From assembly GCF_964275005.1 (NCBI RefSeq), contig NC_092705.1, positions 22,577,980-22,641,979 of the forward strand: a stretch of DNA of 64,000 nt, given 5' to 3'. Within the stretch, counting starts at the first letter, position 1. Every line of letters starts with the position of its first letter. The DNA comes from Diadema setosum. Lineage: Eukaryota; Echinodermata; Echinoidea; Diadematoida; Diadematidae. Shown piece by piece: positions 35,701 through 47,700 of the stretch. Position numbers and translations under genes: made by a program. Below the pieces are notes generated by a model that saw nothing but the letters and a program-made list of their open reading frames with translations, was not told the origin of the DNA and searched no databases.

Positions 35701-38700
35701 CTCATTCTTTTTTCCAGTGATGGAGCTGATCCAGACAGCTTATGCGTTGATTTGAAATTAGCAAGGACGGTATTCAAAAACATGGACAACAATGAAAAAA
35801 TTATCAGCATGGTGTGTAAAGTAACTCACTTATCTCACTCTTTAATGAACTTTAATGAAATTTTTCCTTTAAGGAATTGAATAAACTTTTATAACAACTT
35901 TACACCTTACTTCTTTAATGCTGGTGATGAGTTGTTTAGTTCATCAAAGTAGTATGCTTTCATATTTATTCATGATATGAATTTCGCTCTACTCACAATA
36001 CATGCGTTGATAAACGACAAATATAACCTGCCCCATGGCAATATGCGGGCTGTTCAGAACTTATCCACAGAGTGAAAAAATATTTTGAATTCCACGATTT
36101 ACATCCACGTGTTCATCTACATTACTTGTAAACGCTAATCACGTGATATTATCGCTTATCACGTGATATAAATGGCACAGTTCTTATTCAGAGATTTTTG
36201 TGTCCGTGGCCACAGAGACCGAAAAGGCAATAGATTACAGAGGACTCCCATTATAACAAAGTCCTCGAACTTATGATATAACCGAGCAAATAAGCAATAA
36301 AAATCATGAAGCGGATAATATTTCGGCCTGAACTTTTACTTCGTTGTAAGCGGAATTTCGTTATAACCGTGTTCGTTATAACGGGAGTGCACTGTATATG
36401 GCAATACTCAAATTTAAGCCTCATGAGTGTTTCTTTTCCATGGCTCTACATTAGGTTAGTTTGCACAGAAATGTGAGATTTGTACGTAAATAGATTGTAT
36501 GGAATTAGATTGACTGAATAGACTAGAATATGATGAAACTGAGTAATTAGAACAGAGTTGAAATACGATGAATTTGATTGAATGGAAGAAGTTGCAAAGT
36601 ATACAAATGATGAACTGTCACGAGTGTAAAGGTACAAGAATCAAATATAATTTAATCAGATTGAATTCGATTGAATTTACTCAAATGGCATTCAATATCC
36701 TCTTTAGGTCAACGAAATCATCTTGAATATTCTTTTGGAGAGCATACCTGTCCGTCCTTGTGTCAATGATGCCTTTGGATTTCTCCTATCGCTAATGGAA
36801 TGTCCCATCTTCGACTGCATTCTCGAGTCATGGAACCACGACGCTTTGATAGTAATGATGCGGATCCTCATAACACTGATGGATAACGACGAAAATTTCA
36901 AGCGTTCACTCGGTTTGTATAAAAAAAAAACAACAACACACAAACACACACAACAAGAAGAAGAACAACAGCAACAACAACAAACTGGAACAGCACCCGC
37001 AGAACGTAGACCTCATTTCCACCCACATTGGTTGATTTCAAGTTCGGTGCTAGTGCTAGTGCTAGTGCTAGTCCCAAAATAACAGCCTTTAAATCGAGCT
37101 CCAACACCGACAGTCAGATTAATGAGGCGATACTAATCAAAATTAATGCACCCAACACTATGTGCTAGCATCGCATCGCCGCAAAGTCCGCGGGAATTGC
37201 ACAACGAAAAAAATAAAATGGCGCATAGTTAAAGCCAAATTAGACAAAGAAGATGCAGCCATGACTGCTTAGTTTTGGACACATAGGCCCGAATTCACGA
37301 AGGTGGTACAAATGAAACCATGGTTTAAACCATGGACAAAAACCATGGAGCGCCAAGTGTCGCATAGAATATTTCGTTACGAAATCAGTCATTTCGTCAA
37401 TGAAATGATTATTTTGTAACGAAACGACATTTTGTAACTAAACATGCTAAATGAACACTTCGTCCATGAAATGATAATTTCGTTATCGAAACAGTCATTT
37501 TATCAACGAAATGACCAATTTCGTACCGAAATATTCCATGCAACACTTGGCGCTCCGTGGTTTTTGTCCATGGTTTAAACCATGGTTTCATTTGTACCAC
37601 CTTCGTGAATTCGGGCCTAAATGAGGAAGACTGATTGATATGCCACAAATTTCATCTCTTCTTGAAATCACGATTACCTTAATTTTGCTCCTAGGCTCAG
37701 ATTTATATAGCCATGTCGAGAGTGTTCGTGTAGGTTACGAGAGCGACTATTGCATTACCCTAGACTTTGCAAGTAAAACGTGCATCCATTATGGAAGTGA
37801 GTGCGGGTGTCGGAAGGCAACACTAACACCAGCACCGAACACATTTAGAACCAGCACTTGCTGTCGGGCGGAAGCTCGGTGATCTAGTGGAGATGACGCC
37901 TGTCCGGAGATCAGGATGTCGTACGTTCGAATCCTGCTCGAGTATGTACGCCCATGATTTCTTTTACCATGGCTAATACTAAATCACTGATCAATTCAGT
38001 GCTTATTTACGTCGATGTAGGGTAATTTGTCAATATGCGAATATTTATTTGTCATACACTTATGATAGCAACAACAACAACAAAAAAAGAATCCTAAAAT
38101 TTCACCAAAAGTGTGCACCAGATCCCTGAATTTCAGGTCTGAAAATGCAACATCTCCCCTGTGTGTGTTTGTGTGTGTGTGTGTGGGGGGGGGGGGGGGC
38201 GAGGGGATACCACCCACACCCTCCCCCACTCGGTCGCTCCGCTCCCTCGTATCACATAAATATCTTGCCCCCCCCCCCTCCATCGTGAAAAAGGAGCGAC
38301 GCCGCTGAGTGTTACGCATTGGTCTGCACAAGGTAGAACCTATCATGTTCTGGATATGAAATGATAAACAAGAAATTAGACAAAGTTATTTCTTCATTAT
38401 CTTCTATTCATTAAAATACCCGAGTAATGATTTCAGAAGCAAACCAGTAACTGTCGATAACACTATAGTTGATGGACTCTTAAACATAATTACAAAACCC
38501 CATACAGTGCCATGATGTACAAAAAAAGAAAAAGAAAAAAATGTCTAAAGCTATTCCTCTAGCATTGTATCCATTTCATAAAACGTTTGATTATAACACT
38601 TCAACTTTCAAAAGCTTCTGCAGAATGTGTGCGAAGTTGGTCAGTTTATAATGTTCAACCCCCCCCCCCCAAACTCCCTCTTTGTATAGTTACAGGTCTG

Positions 38701-41700
38701 TTCATTATTTCACACTCTTTCGTATTATCTGTTTCCAGCGCGCTCCTGGAAACGAGAGCCTCGTGGATTTGGACGGGTGGTAACTCTTTTCCGTGTGTCT
38801 CTGGATGGCTTCAGGCTCTTTGACTGTGACTTCTCCGGAATGGACTTCTTCACACAATCTATAAATACATTTACATGTTATTTTCTCTGGGCTTTGTCCT
38901 CTTTGAATGAGGTAATCATATTTCTTTTTTATGCCTCCGCCACGAAGTGGTGCCGGAGGCATCCGTCCGTCCTTCTGTCCGTAATCAATTTTGTGGACAG
39001 CATAACTAAAAACTGAGGTGTCCTTATGAAACTTGGCATGAGTATGTATAAGTGGGCAAAGTTGTGCCTATCAACTTTTGGGTGCACATGTTCAAGGTCA
39101 AAGGTCAGAGGGTCATGGTCAAATGCTCAAAATTTCACAATTTCCCCCATATGTATGCAATGCCTGAAGGTATTTTCTTGAAACTTAGTGTATACATGTA
39201 CTACCAAGTGAAGATTCTCCAGAGAGCATTTTGGGTCATGAAGACAAAGGTCAAAGGTCAAGTGAACATGTTAGAATATCACTTTTTTTCTCCATATCTC
39301 GCAAATGGTTCGAGGTATTTTTATGGAACTTATAGTGTCTATGCTTGTACTGACAGGCAGTGATTATCTTGGGAATTCCAGGGTTACGGGTCAAAAGGTC
39401 AAAGGTTAGGGGGTCAGAGGTCAAGGTCAACAGTACTCCTCATAATTTCAATATTTCCCCTCATATTTATGCAGTGCCTGCAACTTTTTTTGTTGAAACT
39501 TAATGTATACGTGTATTACCCAACAGAGATTCTCTGGGAAGTTTCTTGCCATAACGTCAGAAATCAAAGGTCAAGTGAAAGTGGTAAATTTCACTTCTTC
39601 CTCCATATCTCGAAAGTGACTCAAGGTTTCCTCGTAAATCTTATTACATGAATATTCTACCTGACAGTGATTCTCCTGAGAATTCTACAGCCATGGGGTC
39701 AAAGGTCAAGGGTCAAAGGCCAGGTTAAAAGGCTACAGTATTATTTTACCACACAATACTGAAATTACACTTTTTTCTCCATACCTTGAAAATTACTCAA
39801 TGAATAAACTTATAAGAGGGTCAAAAGTCAAGAAAAACGCTCAAATCTCCAAATACCTTCACTCGTAGACAACAGCCATTCATTCAACTAAATCTAGCTC
39901 TTTATGTGCCACGTTCGCACGTCCGACTCAGTCGACGGCTTGCCAACTTCGCATATTCTGCTCAACAAACAAAGCCGCCAAGACCGATCGATAAACCGCT
40001 AATTACTGCTAATCCCGCGGCACAATGAAAGCGTTTCTCGTGCTTTTGTTCCTCTCATAAACGGCTTGCATTCTATGTGGAGATCGACTATCAAGCGATG
40101 TTCCCAACTGGATTTGCTCGTACATTCTAAGTTTCTGTCACGGTTTTATGTGCAAAAGTCATGCCTTTATACTAATGTAGCAACTGGTCATTCAAAAGCA
40201 AAATTGAAAATAGACTCGTCATATAATTTATATCGAAACGAAGCTTGGCATTCCTCTTTAACTTTGCCTACTAATATGCCCATCCTAACAGAACTTTGTA
40301 GAAGTTATACAGATTGGAAAAACAGAATTCTTTCTCAAAGCATGACAACCTTCGTGTCTCAGAATAATGTGGCACTCAGGGGGTTTCCACCATGGCACAT
40401 AAAGAGCTAGTTCAAAGTGAACATTCAACACATTTGAGACAAACCTGCCATTTTGTACGTCTTGACACATTGTCTATAGATCCTATTTGGAGAATCATGC
40501 ATTATGGGGAGGCATACCAGTCACCATAGCGACATTTCTATTTTTTTCATGATGTTGATCTTATTACATAGGGCCTAGGTATCATGTAATCAGTGCGTGT
40601 ATACATAATGTTTAAACTTGTCTGCATTATGGGCATATTCCAAATTAGGGTGTATGTGCGCGATCTTTGAAAGGACAAGTTCATTTTATGTGTGGATTGA
40701 GTAAATGCATATTAGTGAACACAATGTCATCAGTGAATGTTTGAGGAAAATCGGACAATCCGTTCAACGGTTATGAAGATTTTAAAGTTTTAGTGTTGCC
40801 ATCGTCCATTGAAAAGAAGACTACTACACAGTTTGCATGGTCTGTGATGTTACATGCGTAGAACGTAGAATGTAGAAAGAAAATATAAAGAAAGTGCAAC
40901 ATATTGTCTCGCATAAGAAAAGAACACTTAATTCTCATTTTTCAGAAGACGGGGGGAATGGTAAGGCCCCCATCTCACTAGGATGGCGACCATGGCGATC
41001 TGTGAAAAATTCACAAATCGTGGCGCGATTGCCGTCCGTCTCCATTTTCGGCTTCCGATGCGATTACACTACGGTTTCTCAACCTGCGCTGTAGGCGATC
41101 GTGTCACGATGATGATACGACTCTGCCACGTTGTTGACGCATTTCCAGGCCGACAAGACCTGCTACTTCTACGAACGATCGAACCGATTGTATTGTGATA
41201 TTCGTACGCTTAGTCCCCCATCTCACTAGGAAGGCTACCGTGGCGACCATGGCGATCTGTGATGATTTAAAAAATCGTGGCGTGATCGCCGTCCGTCTCC
41301 ATTTTTGGCCTCCGAGGCAATTACACTACGGTTTCTTTACGCTCAACCTGCGCTGTAGGCGATAGTGCCACGATAATGCTACGACGCTGCCACGCTTTTG
41401 CCGCTTTTCCAAGCCGACGAGACGCGCTGCTTCTGCGATCAAAGCGATCGTATTGCGATATTCGTACGCTTATCAAGACGTCGCTACAAGAGTGATACGA
41501 TCGAAGCGACAGTGATACGTTTACGCCGAGCTCATGCTACGATCTCAAGCGATCGGGGTATAAAATGGGTTTCATGATTGAATTTCTTCAGTGAGATGTC
41601 AATGTCAAACCAACATGGATATGCAGAATAAGGTTTTACCTTACATCTTAGCATTCCAGAACACACCAGTTAGAACCTGATGTGAAATTGCACTATTAAG

Positions 41701-44700
41701 TCATCCATTCAATTAAAAGGGTAACATGTGTATATAACATCAAAGAACCGGCTTACGAGCAAACTGCAAATTGTATCTTACAATGAGACAGTTTTATGAA
41801 GATATATTTGAAAAGATTACAACTTAATTTACTTTCATTGACTTGCAATGGTAAGTATGGCAAACAAAAAAAATTAATAAACAGAGTAGATTCGTACTGA
41901 GTGTACGTGGAAAAATACATTTTATACGCTTTTCTCCACGTCCACCTTCATGGCCCCTGCATTTCATTTCATTTCATTTCATTTCATTTATTTCATTCCT
42001 TCTTTCTTTTTCGGCAAACATAACACGAAATGAATCAGAAGATATAACATAGGCATGTATTCGACTTTACATGGTAGATAATGGTTAACAAATACGAAAT
42101 TATACATGCATACCGGCAAAATACAAAGTTATGTCTGGAGAAAAAAAAAGAAGAAAGAACTGAGAGGTTCAGTGAGAAGTATGCTTGTAAATTGTGAACC
42201 ACTCAAAGGATTCTTGTGAATACATTAAACTTTTTTCTTTTTTCTTTTTACAAAGACAGGACAGAACAAGACAGTAGAAACACTACGACATTATATGACT
42301 TTACAGTAGGGTATACCATGACAGTAATAAAATACAAAAGAATAATGGAAAGAAAGGAGAGAAAGAAAAAGGAAATGAAAGGAAAAGCCAACACGCTGAA
42401 CATCGGGATCAGAAGAGGGAATTGAGGTGCTTCAGCTAGATCAGCCGAGCAAAGCTTGTACAAATACGATAAAATACACAATGATAAAATCAATGATTGA
42501 CGATGAACCATTAGGCTGTAAAGACCCGTTAAGTAATGAATCATATATATCTTAATATGAGTTCAAAAAAAAATTGTGAACTTACGCTTAAACGAATTCA
42601 AAGATAAAGAATTTTTTATATCACAACTTAAAGAATTCCAAAATCTAGGGCCAGTGTACATAAATGTATTTTGAGCCAATAACGTTCTCAGAAGGGGTAA
42701 ATGAAACTCATTAGATCGCCTGGTGGGATAATTATGAAAAGATTGATTTCGTGAAAACATTGAATTAAAAATGCTGGGAAGTGCATTTGTGTTATAATTA
42801 AACATAAACTGGCCCAGCTGAAAGAAAAACAAATCTTTAATTTTTAAAATCTTATATCTAACAAATAATGGATCTGCATGGGAACGTGGAGAAACGCCAC
42901 AAATAATACGAAGTGGCTTTTTTTTTGGTAATAACAATAATTTATCCAATAAAGTTTGATGGGCACTACCCCATGCTAAGATTCCATAATTTAAATAAGG
43001 TAATATTAATGAAAAATACAACGTCAACAAAGAAGACAACGGGATATGAGATTTAAGTCTATTAATAATACCAATATTACGCGAAATTATTTTACTAATA
43101 TCAATACTATGAGGCTTCCACGAAAGTTTATCGTCCACTATAATACCGAGAAACTTTGTATGAGATACACGCTCTAAGTGAACGTCATCAAAAATGATAT
43201 CGGTGCGTAAAACTTCTATAGACTTACTGAATAACATATACTTAGCTTTCTGAAGATTCAGTGACAATTTATTGGCTCTTATCCATTGAGTCACTTTTTT
43301 AATTCAGAATTAACAGTATGGACAAGAGTGATTGGATTTTGGTGGGAGAAGAAAATATTTGAATCATCGGCAAAGAGTATTAAAGAAAGTATGTCGGATG
43401 ATCTACAAAAATCATTTATGTAAATAATGAAAAGTAAAGGTCCTAATATACTACCCTGAGGGACGCCACATTTAATGACTTCAAGACTAGAGATGTGCTC
43501 GTTCAAAGATACATATTGTTTTCGGTTTTGCAGGTAACTCCTGAACCACTCCAAGGCCTTCCCTCGTATACCATAATGAGACAATTTATGAAGTAAAATT
43601 TCGTGATTAATTATATCGAAGGCCTTGGAGAAGTCCAGGAAGATACCAAGAAGATGAGAATGGTCATCTATAGTATGTGTGGCGTTATCAATAAACTTCA
43701 AAAGAGCATGAATGGTGCTGTGTTTCTGACGAAACCCAAATTGAGAATTCGTAAAAACATTATAATAATTAAGAAATTTAATTTTTCTTGTAAATATCAA
43801 TTTTTCCAAAACTTTAGATAGGGATGAAAGTAAAGAAATAGGTCTATAATAATTACTTATATCAAAACTGTCTCCTTTTTGAAATAAAGGACACACCTTA
43901 GCAATTTTCATACAATCAGGAAAAACACCATGTAATATGGATTTATTAAAAGTATGAGAAAGTGGATCAGCAACAGAAAATATAATTCTCTTTATAATAA
44001 AATTACTTATATCATCATAACCGGCACTTCGTTTATTATTCATTGCAGTGACAATGTCTATTATTTCATATTTCGTAGTTGGAGCAAAGAAAATAGAACT
44101 GGGATTGGATTGACCTAAAAATTTTGCAAAATGCGTATCGGACTACGGTACTTCTTTTGCCAGATTCTCTCCAATCATTGAAAAATAAGAATAAAAAATA
44201 TTTGCTATATCACCTGGATCTTCAACAATTTTATTATCAAATCTTATTTTTGTAATATTCAATTTCTGTTTTGATATATCCATGGCCTGCTTTAATATCT
44301 CCCATGTATTCTTCACGTCATGTTTATATCTTTCTATGTGAATGGTATAGTATTTCCGCTTTTCCGATCGTATGACCTTAGTCAAAATATTCTTATATGA
44401 TGTATATTTATTTTTTTGACTGCTCATTTTTTTTTTCATTTTGAACTTATAATACAACCTATTTTTCCTGTTAATTGAACGGAGGAGAGATTTCGAAATC
44501 CATGGAAGTTTAGGTGTTGTTTTATAATTTACTGACTTATCTTTTAGTTTAGGAATATAATCATCTAAATGCTTGTTGATTATCTCCATGAAATTATCGA
44601 ATGATACATTAACATCATCAGTATCACAAACAAAACACTTGACCAATCAACCCTATCTAAACAAGCGTCAAGACTAGCTAAATTTTTCCGGTGTGGCTCT

Positions 44701-47700
44701 ACATCTAAATGAAGGAAAATAAGACTTATTAACCGAATGCTTAAGATCACAACATGTTATAATTGGAAAGTGATCGGTCATATCGGATAAAATTATAGAA
44801 GAATTCAAAACTTGTAAAGAATTAGTAAAAATATTATCAAGGAGGTTGGCAGAATGTAACACGTGTAGGTTTGGAAATTAATGGCAAAAAAAGAGGATGA
44901 CAAAAATAATTCAAGAAATTCTTGTGAAGTATTATCATCACTCTTAATCAAATCAATATTAAAGTCACCCATTATATAAATACATTTGTTAACAAAACGA
45001 GGGCTTTTTAATAAATTTGTGATACTATCTAAAAAATCTTTTGAACTGGAGTTTGGGGGTCTATAAACAACACCAACTATAATATTTTTACTTTGAGGGA
45101 TGGAAATTTCAACAAACAAAGACTCTATTATATCATTTATTAAATTTAGATCATCACAAATATCAAACTCAAGTTCATTAGATAAATAAATCGCAACCCC
45201 GCCGCCAGTCCTATTCACTCTATTATTTACAATCAACTCATAGCCATTCAATGCATACGGCATTTTTTGTACGGTAAATTGATATCAGATGATAACAATG
45301 TTTCTGTTAACCCTATTACAGATATTTGTTGTTTATACAGATAATTATTTGTTGCATCACTTTCTTTTGTTCATGGTTGGTTCTTGTTACGTAATACTGT
45401 AAAAGTGGTAATTTTCATAGCGGTGGGGGCCGCTTTCGACACGCTTGAGTTACGCCTAACGCGTTGCTACCCCGTCAGATTTACGAATGTGGCGCTTTTA
45501 ATGCGCTCGTGAGGCGATTGTGATACGCTCTAAAACCATGCACGGCGACCGCGCTACGGAAGTTTTGGACATGTTCAAAACTTCCGTAGCGAGGTCGCCG
45601 ACCATGGCGATTGTGGCGACCCTCCGCGCTTCTGAACCGCTCAAGATAGTCACTACGATGGTGAAGATTTAAAGCGATCAAGCCACGATTCTGTGCGCTT
45701 CGTTGATTTTTGATGATCGGAGCGGAATCGCCGTCTAGTGAGATGGGGGTATTATCAAGATCTCGCTGCAACAGTGATACGATCGGAGCGACAGTGATGC
45801 GTTAACGCCGGGCTCATGCTACGATCTCAAGCGATATTGGTATAAAATGGGTTTTATAATTGGATTTCTTCAGTCAGATGTCAGTGTCAAACCAACATGG
45901 CTATGCAGAATATAGTTTCACCATTATTCTTAGCATTCTAGAATACACCACTTAGAGCCTAATATGAAATTGCAAGTTAACATCCATTCAATTAAAAGGG
46001 TAACATGTGCAATTTTATGAGAATATATTTGAAAAGATTACAACTTAATCTACTTGCATTGACTTACAATGGTATATGACAAACAATTTAATAATCAGAG
46101 TAGATTCGTCCTGAGTGTACGTGGAAAAAAGGAGTTTTATGCGTTTTTCTCCATACCCACCTCCCTGGTCTGGTGCATCACTTTCTTTGGTTTAAGGTTT
46201 GATCCAGTTCAATAATACTGTTAAAGTGGTAATTTTCAAGGACGGTGGGCCGTTTTCGATGCGCTTGAGTTACGTTTTACTCGTTGCTACCCCCGTCAGA
46301 GCTACGAATATAGCTACGCTTTTAATGCGCTCGTGAGGCGATTTTGATACGTTCTAAAACCACAGCCCTCTCGCAACGGAAGTTTGGGACATGATCAAAA
46401 CTTGGCGGCGACTATGGCGATGGTAGCGTCCCTCCATGCTTCTGAACCGCTCAAAATACGATGGAGAAGATTTAAAGCGATCAAGCCACGATCCGCCGCG
46501 CTTTGTCGATTTTTGATGATCGTAGCGGAATTGCCGTCTAGTGAGATGGTGGTATTAACTGTTATCACTATCTTGCCAGTGAAAAATGGAGGGAATGTAT
46601 ATACATTCGTAAAAGAAAAATTATGGAATTCCCTCAGTATAATCTATTTTCTATAATATTGTTGTCCGATTTTCTTTCACCTTGCTTCTTGCAGATGAAC
46701 GCGTGCCATGATATCGTTCCGATTTCAACGTTTTACCTCCCGGGTCTGTACACGACCTACGAGGAGTGTGAAAAACTGATGTGTGACGTGTACTTTGGTG
46801 TGCAGAATCCAGCAACTGTGAGCGCTGAAATCTTCCAACAAACTTTACTTATTTTCATGACACAATTTCGTAACATTATTTCGTTGGATTGACTGTGATC
46901 GAGTAAAATGATTACAGAGATGATGATGAGAGGAGGATGGGGGATATGTTCAAATTCAAATTCAAATTCAAACCTTATTTTCACTTTTTTCATGACGCAA
47001 TGTTCAATTCAGGAAGATAAGAACTGAACGAGGGTATATCAAAGTCCCGATAGGAGGTCAAGAGATTATTATCTCGCTATAATACTATGTATGATACTAG
47101 AATGATACTAATGATACTAGTATGGTGTATTATACCATACTAGCATTTTAAACGTCAAGTTTAGAACATATCCGTATGTCTTACAACAAAAGTCGTCGTC
47201 CGTTATTTTACATGGATTAATCACAGCGTTACGGTTTGCTATTCCAAACGTCGAGTTACTTGCGGATCCAACCATTCCTAGGTACCCCCCCCCCACAAAG
47301 TTGTCCTGCACTTGTTGCTGATAATAAGCAATTAATGTAGAGGTGCTTATCGAAAGTTACAAGATCTACACGGTGATCCACCTCTCTACCAGAATCTAAC
47401 CATCTATTCCTTGTATCTTTTTCAATTTTTCCTGAAAATTTTAGCAAAACTTGTTCTTAACTTCTTGATTTATTTTGCAAACAGGTGAGCAAACCAGTGT
47501 AGGCAAAAAATAAATAAATAAATAAATAAAAAAAAAAATCGGCTTTGGCAGAGGTACCGAATATAATCTACGATCGATTACTTATGATAGATAGGTAAAT
47601 AATGACAGTTTTACTGACGAAAATGAAATCACACCCCACCTACGCTATTTGTTTCAGGAGACAAAATGGCTGGAAGAATACCCATTTCTCTTGAATCTGA

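Larger units (their letters stand above)
41961..45353 (-). mobile_element. 5'-truncated non-LTR retrotransposon (CR1/L2-like LINE)
   Basis: Minus strand. The 3' end is a (ATGAA)n tail at 41961-41990 and the 5' end breaks off inside the endonuclease near 45353. GCAT flanks both sides. The exact clade (CR1, L2, Crack or Daphne) is not decided here. Confidence 0.85.
40966..46554. mobile_element. CCCCCATCTCACTAG-ended element, tandemly duplicated, with hairpin core and LINE insert
   Basis: Left ends at 40966 and 41214, right ends (CTAGTGAGATGGGGG) at 45749 and (CTAGTGAGATGGTGG) at 46554. The block after 41475 recurs after 45755 (TACGATCTCAAGCGAT, TATAAAATGGG and so on), so the inner part is duplicated. 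The interior is rich in GGCGACC, GCGATC and TACG motifs. A hairpin lies at 45543-45600 with 27-nt arms. A LINE (41961-45353) interrupts the first unit. Confidence 0.8.

Noticed and set aside
37695-37797. Extra HERC exon starting GSDLYSHVESVRV after a good acceptor
   Set aside because: Exon 11 joins directly to exon 12 (38739) in phase with good family fit. Including this piece leaves phase 1 with no gain in similarity.
37874-37945. Functional tRNA gene
   Set aside because: Box A and box B are present, but acceptor pairing and the 3' end are not convincing; a SINE head fits better.
40066-40410. 114-codon frame inside the TIR insert
   Set aside because: No recognisable domain; its end coincides with the inverted repeat. 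Kept only as part of the mobile element.
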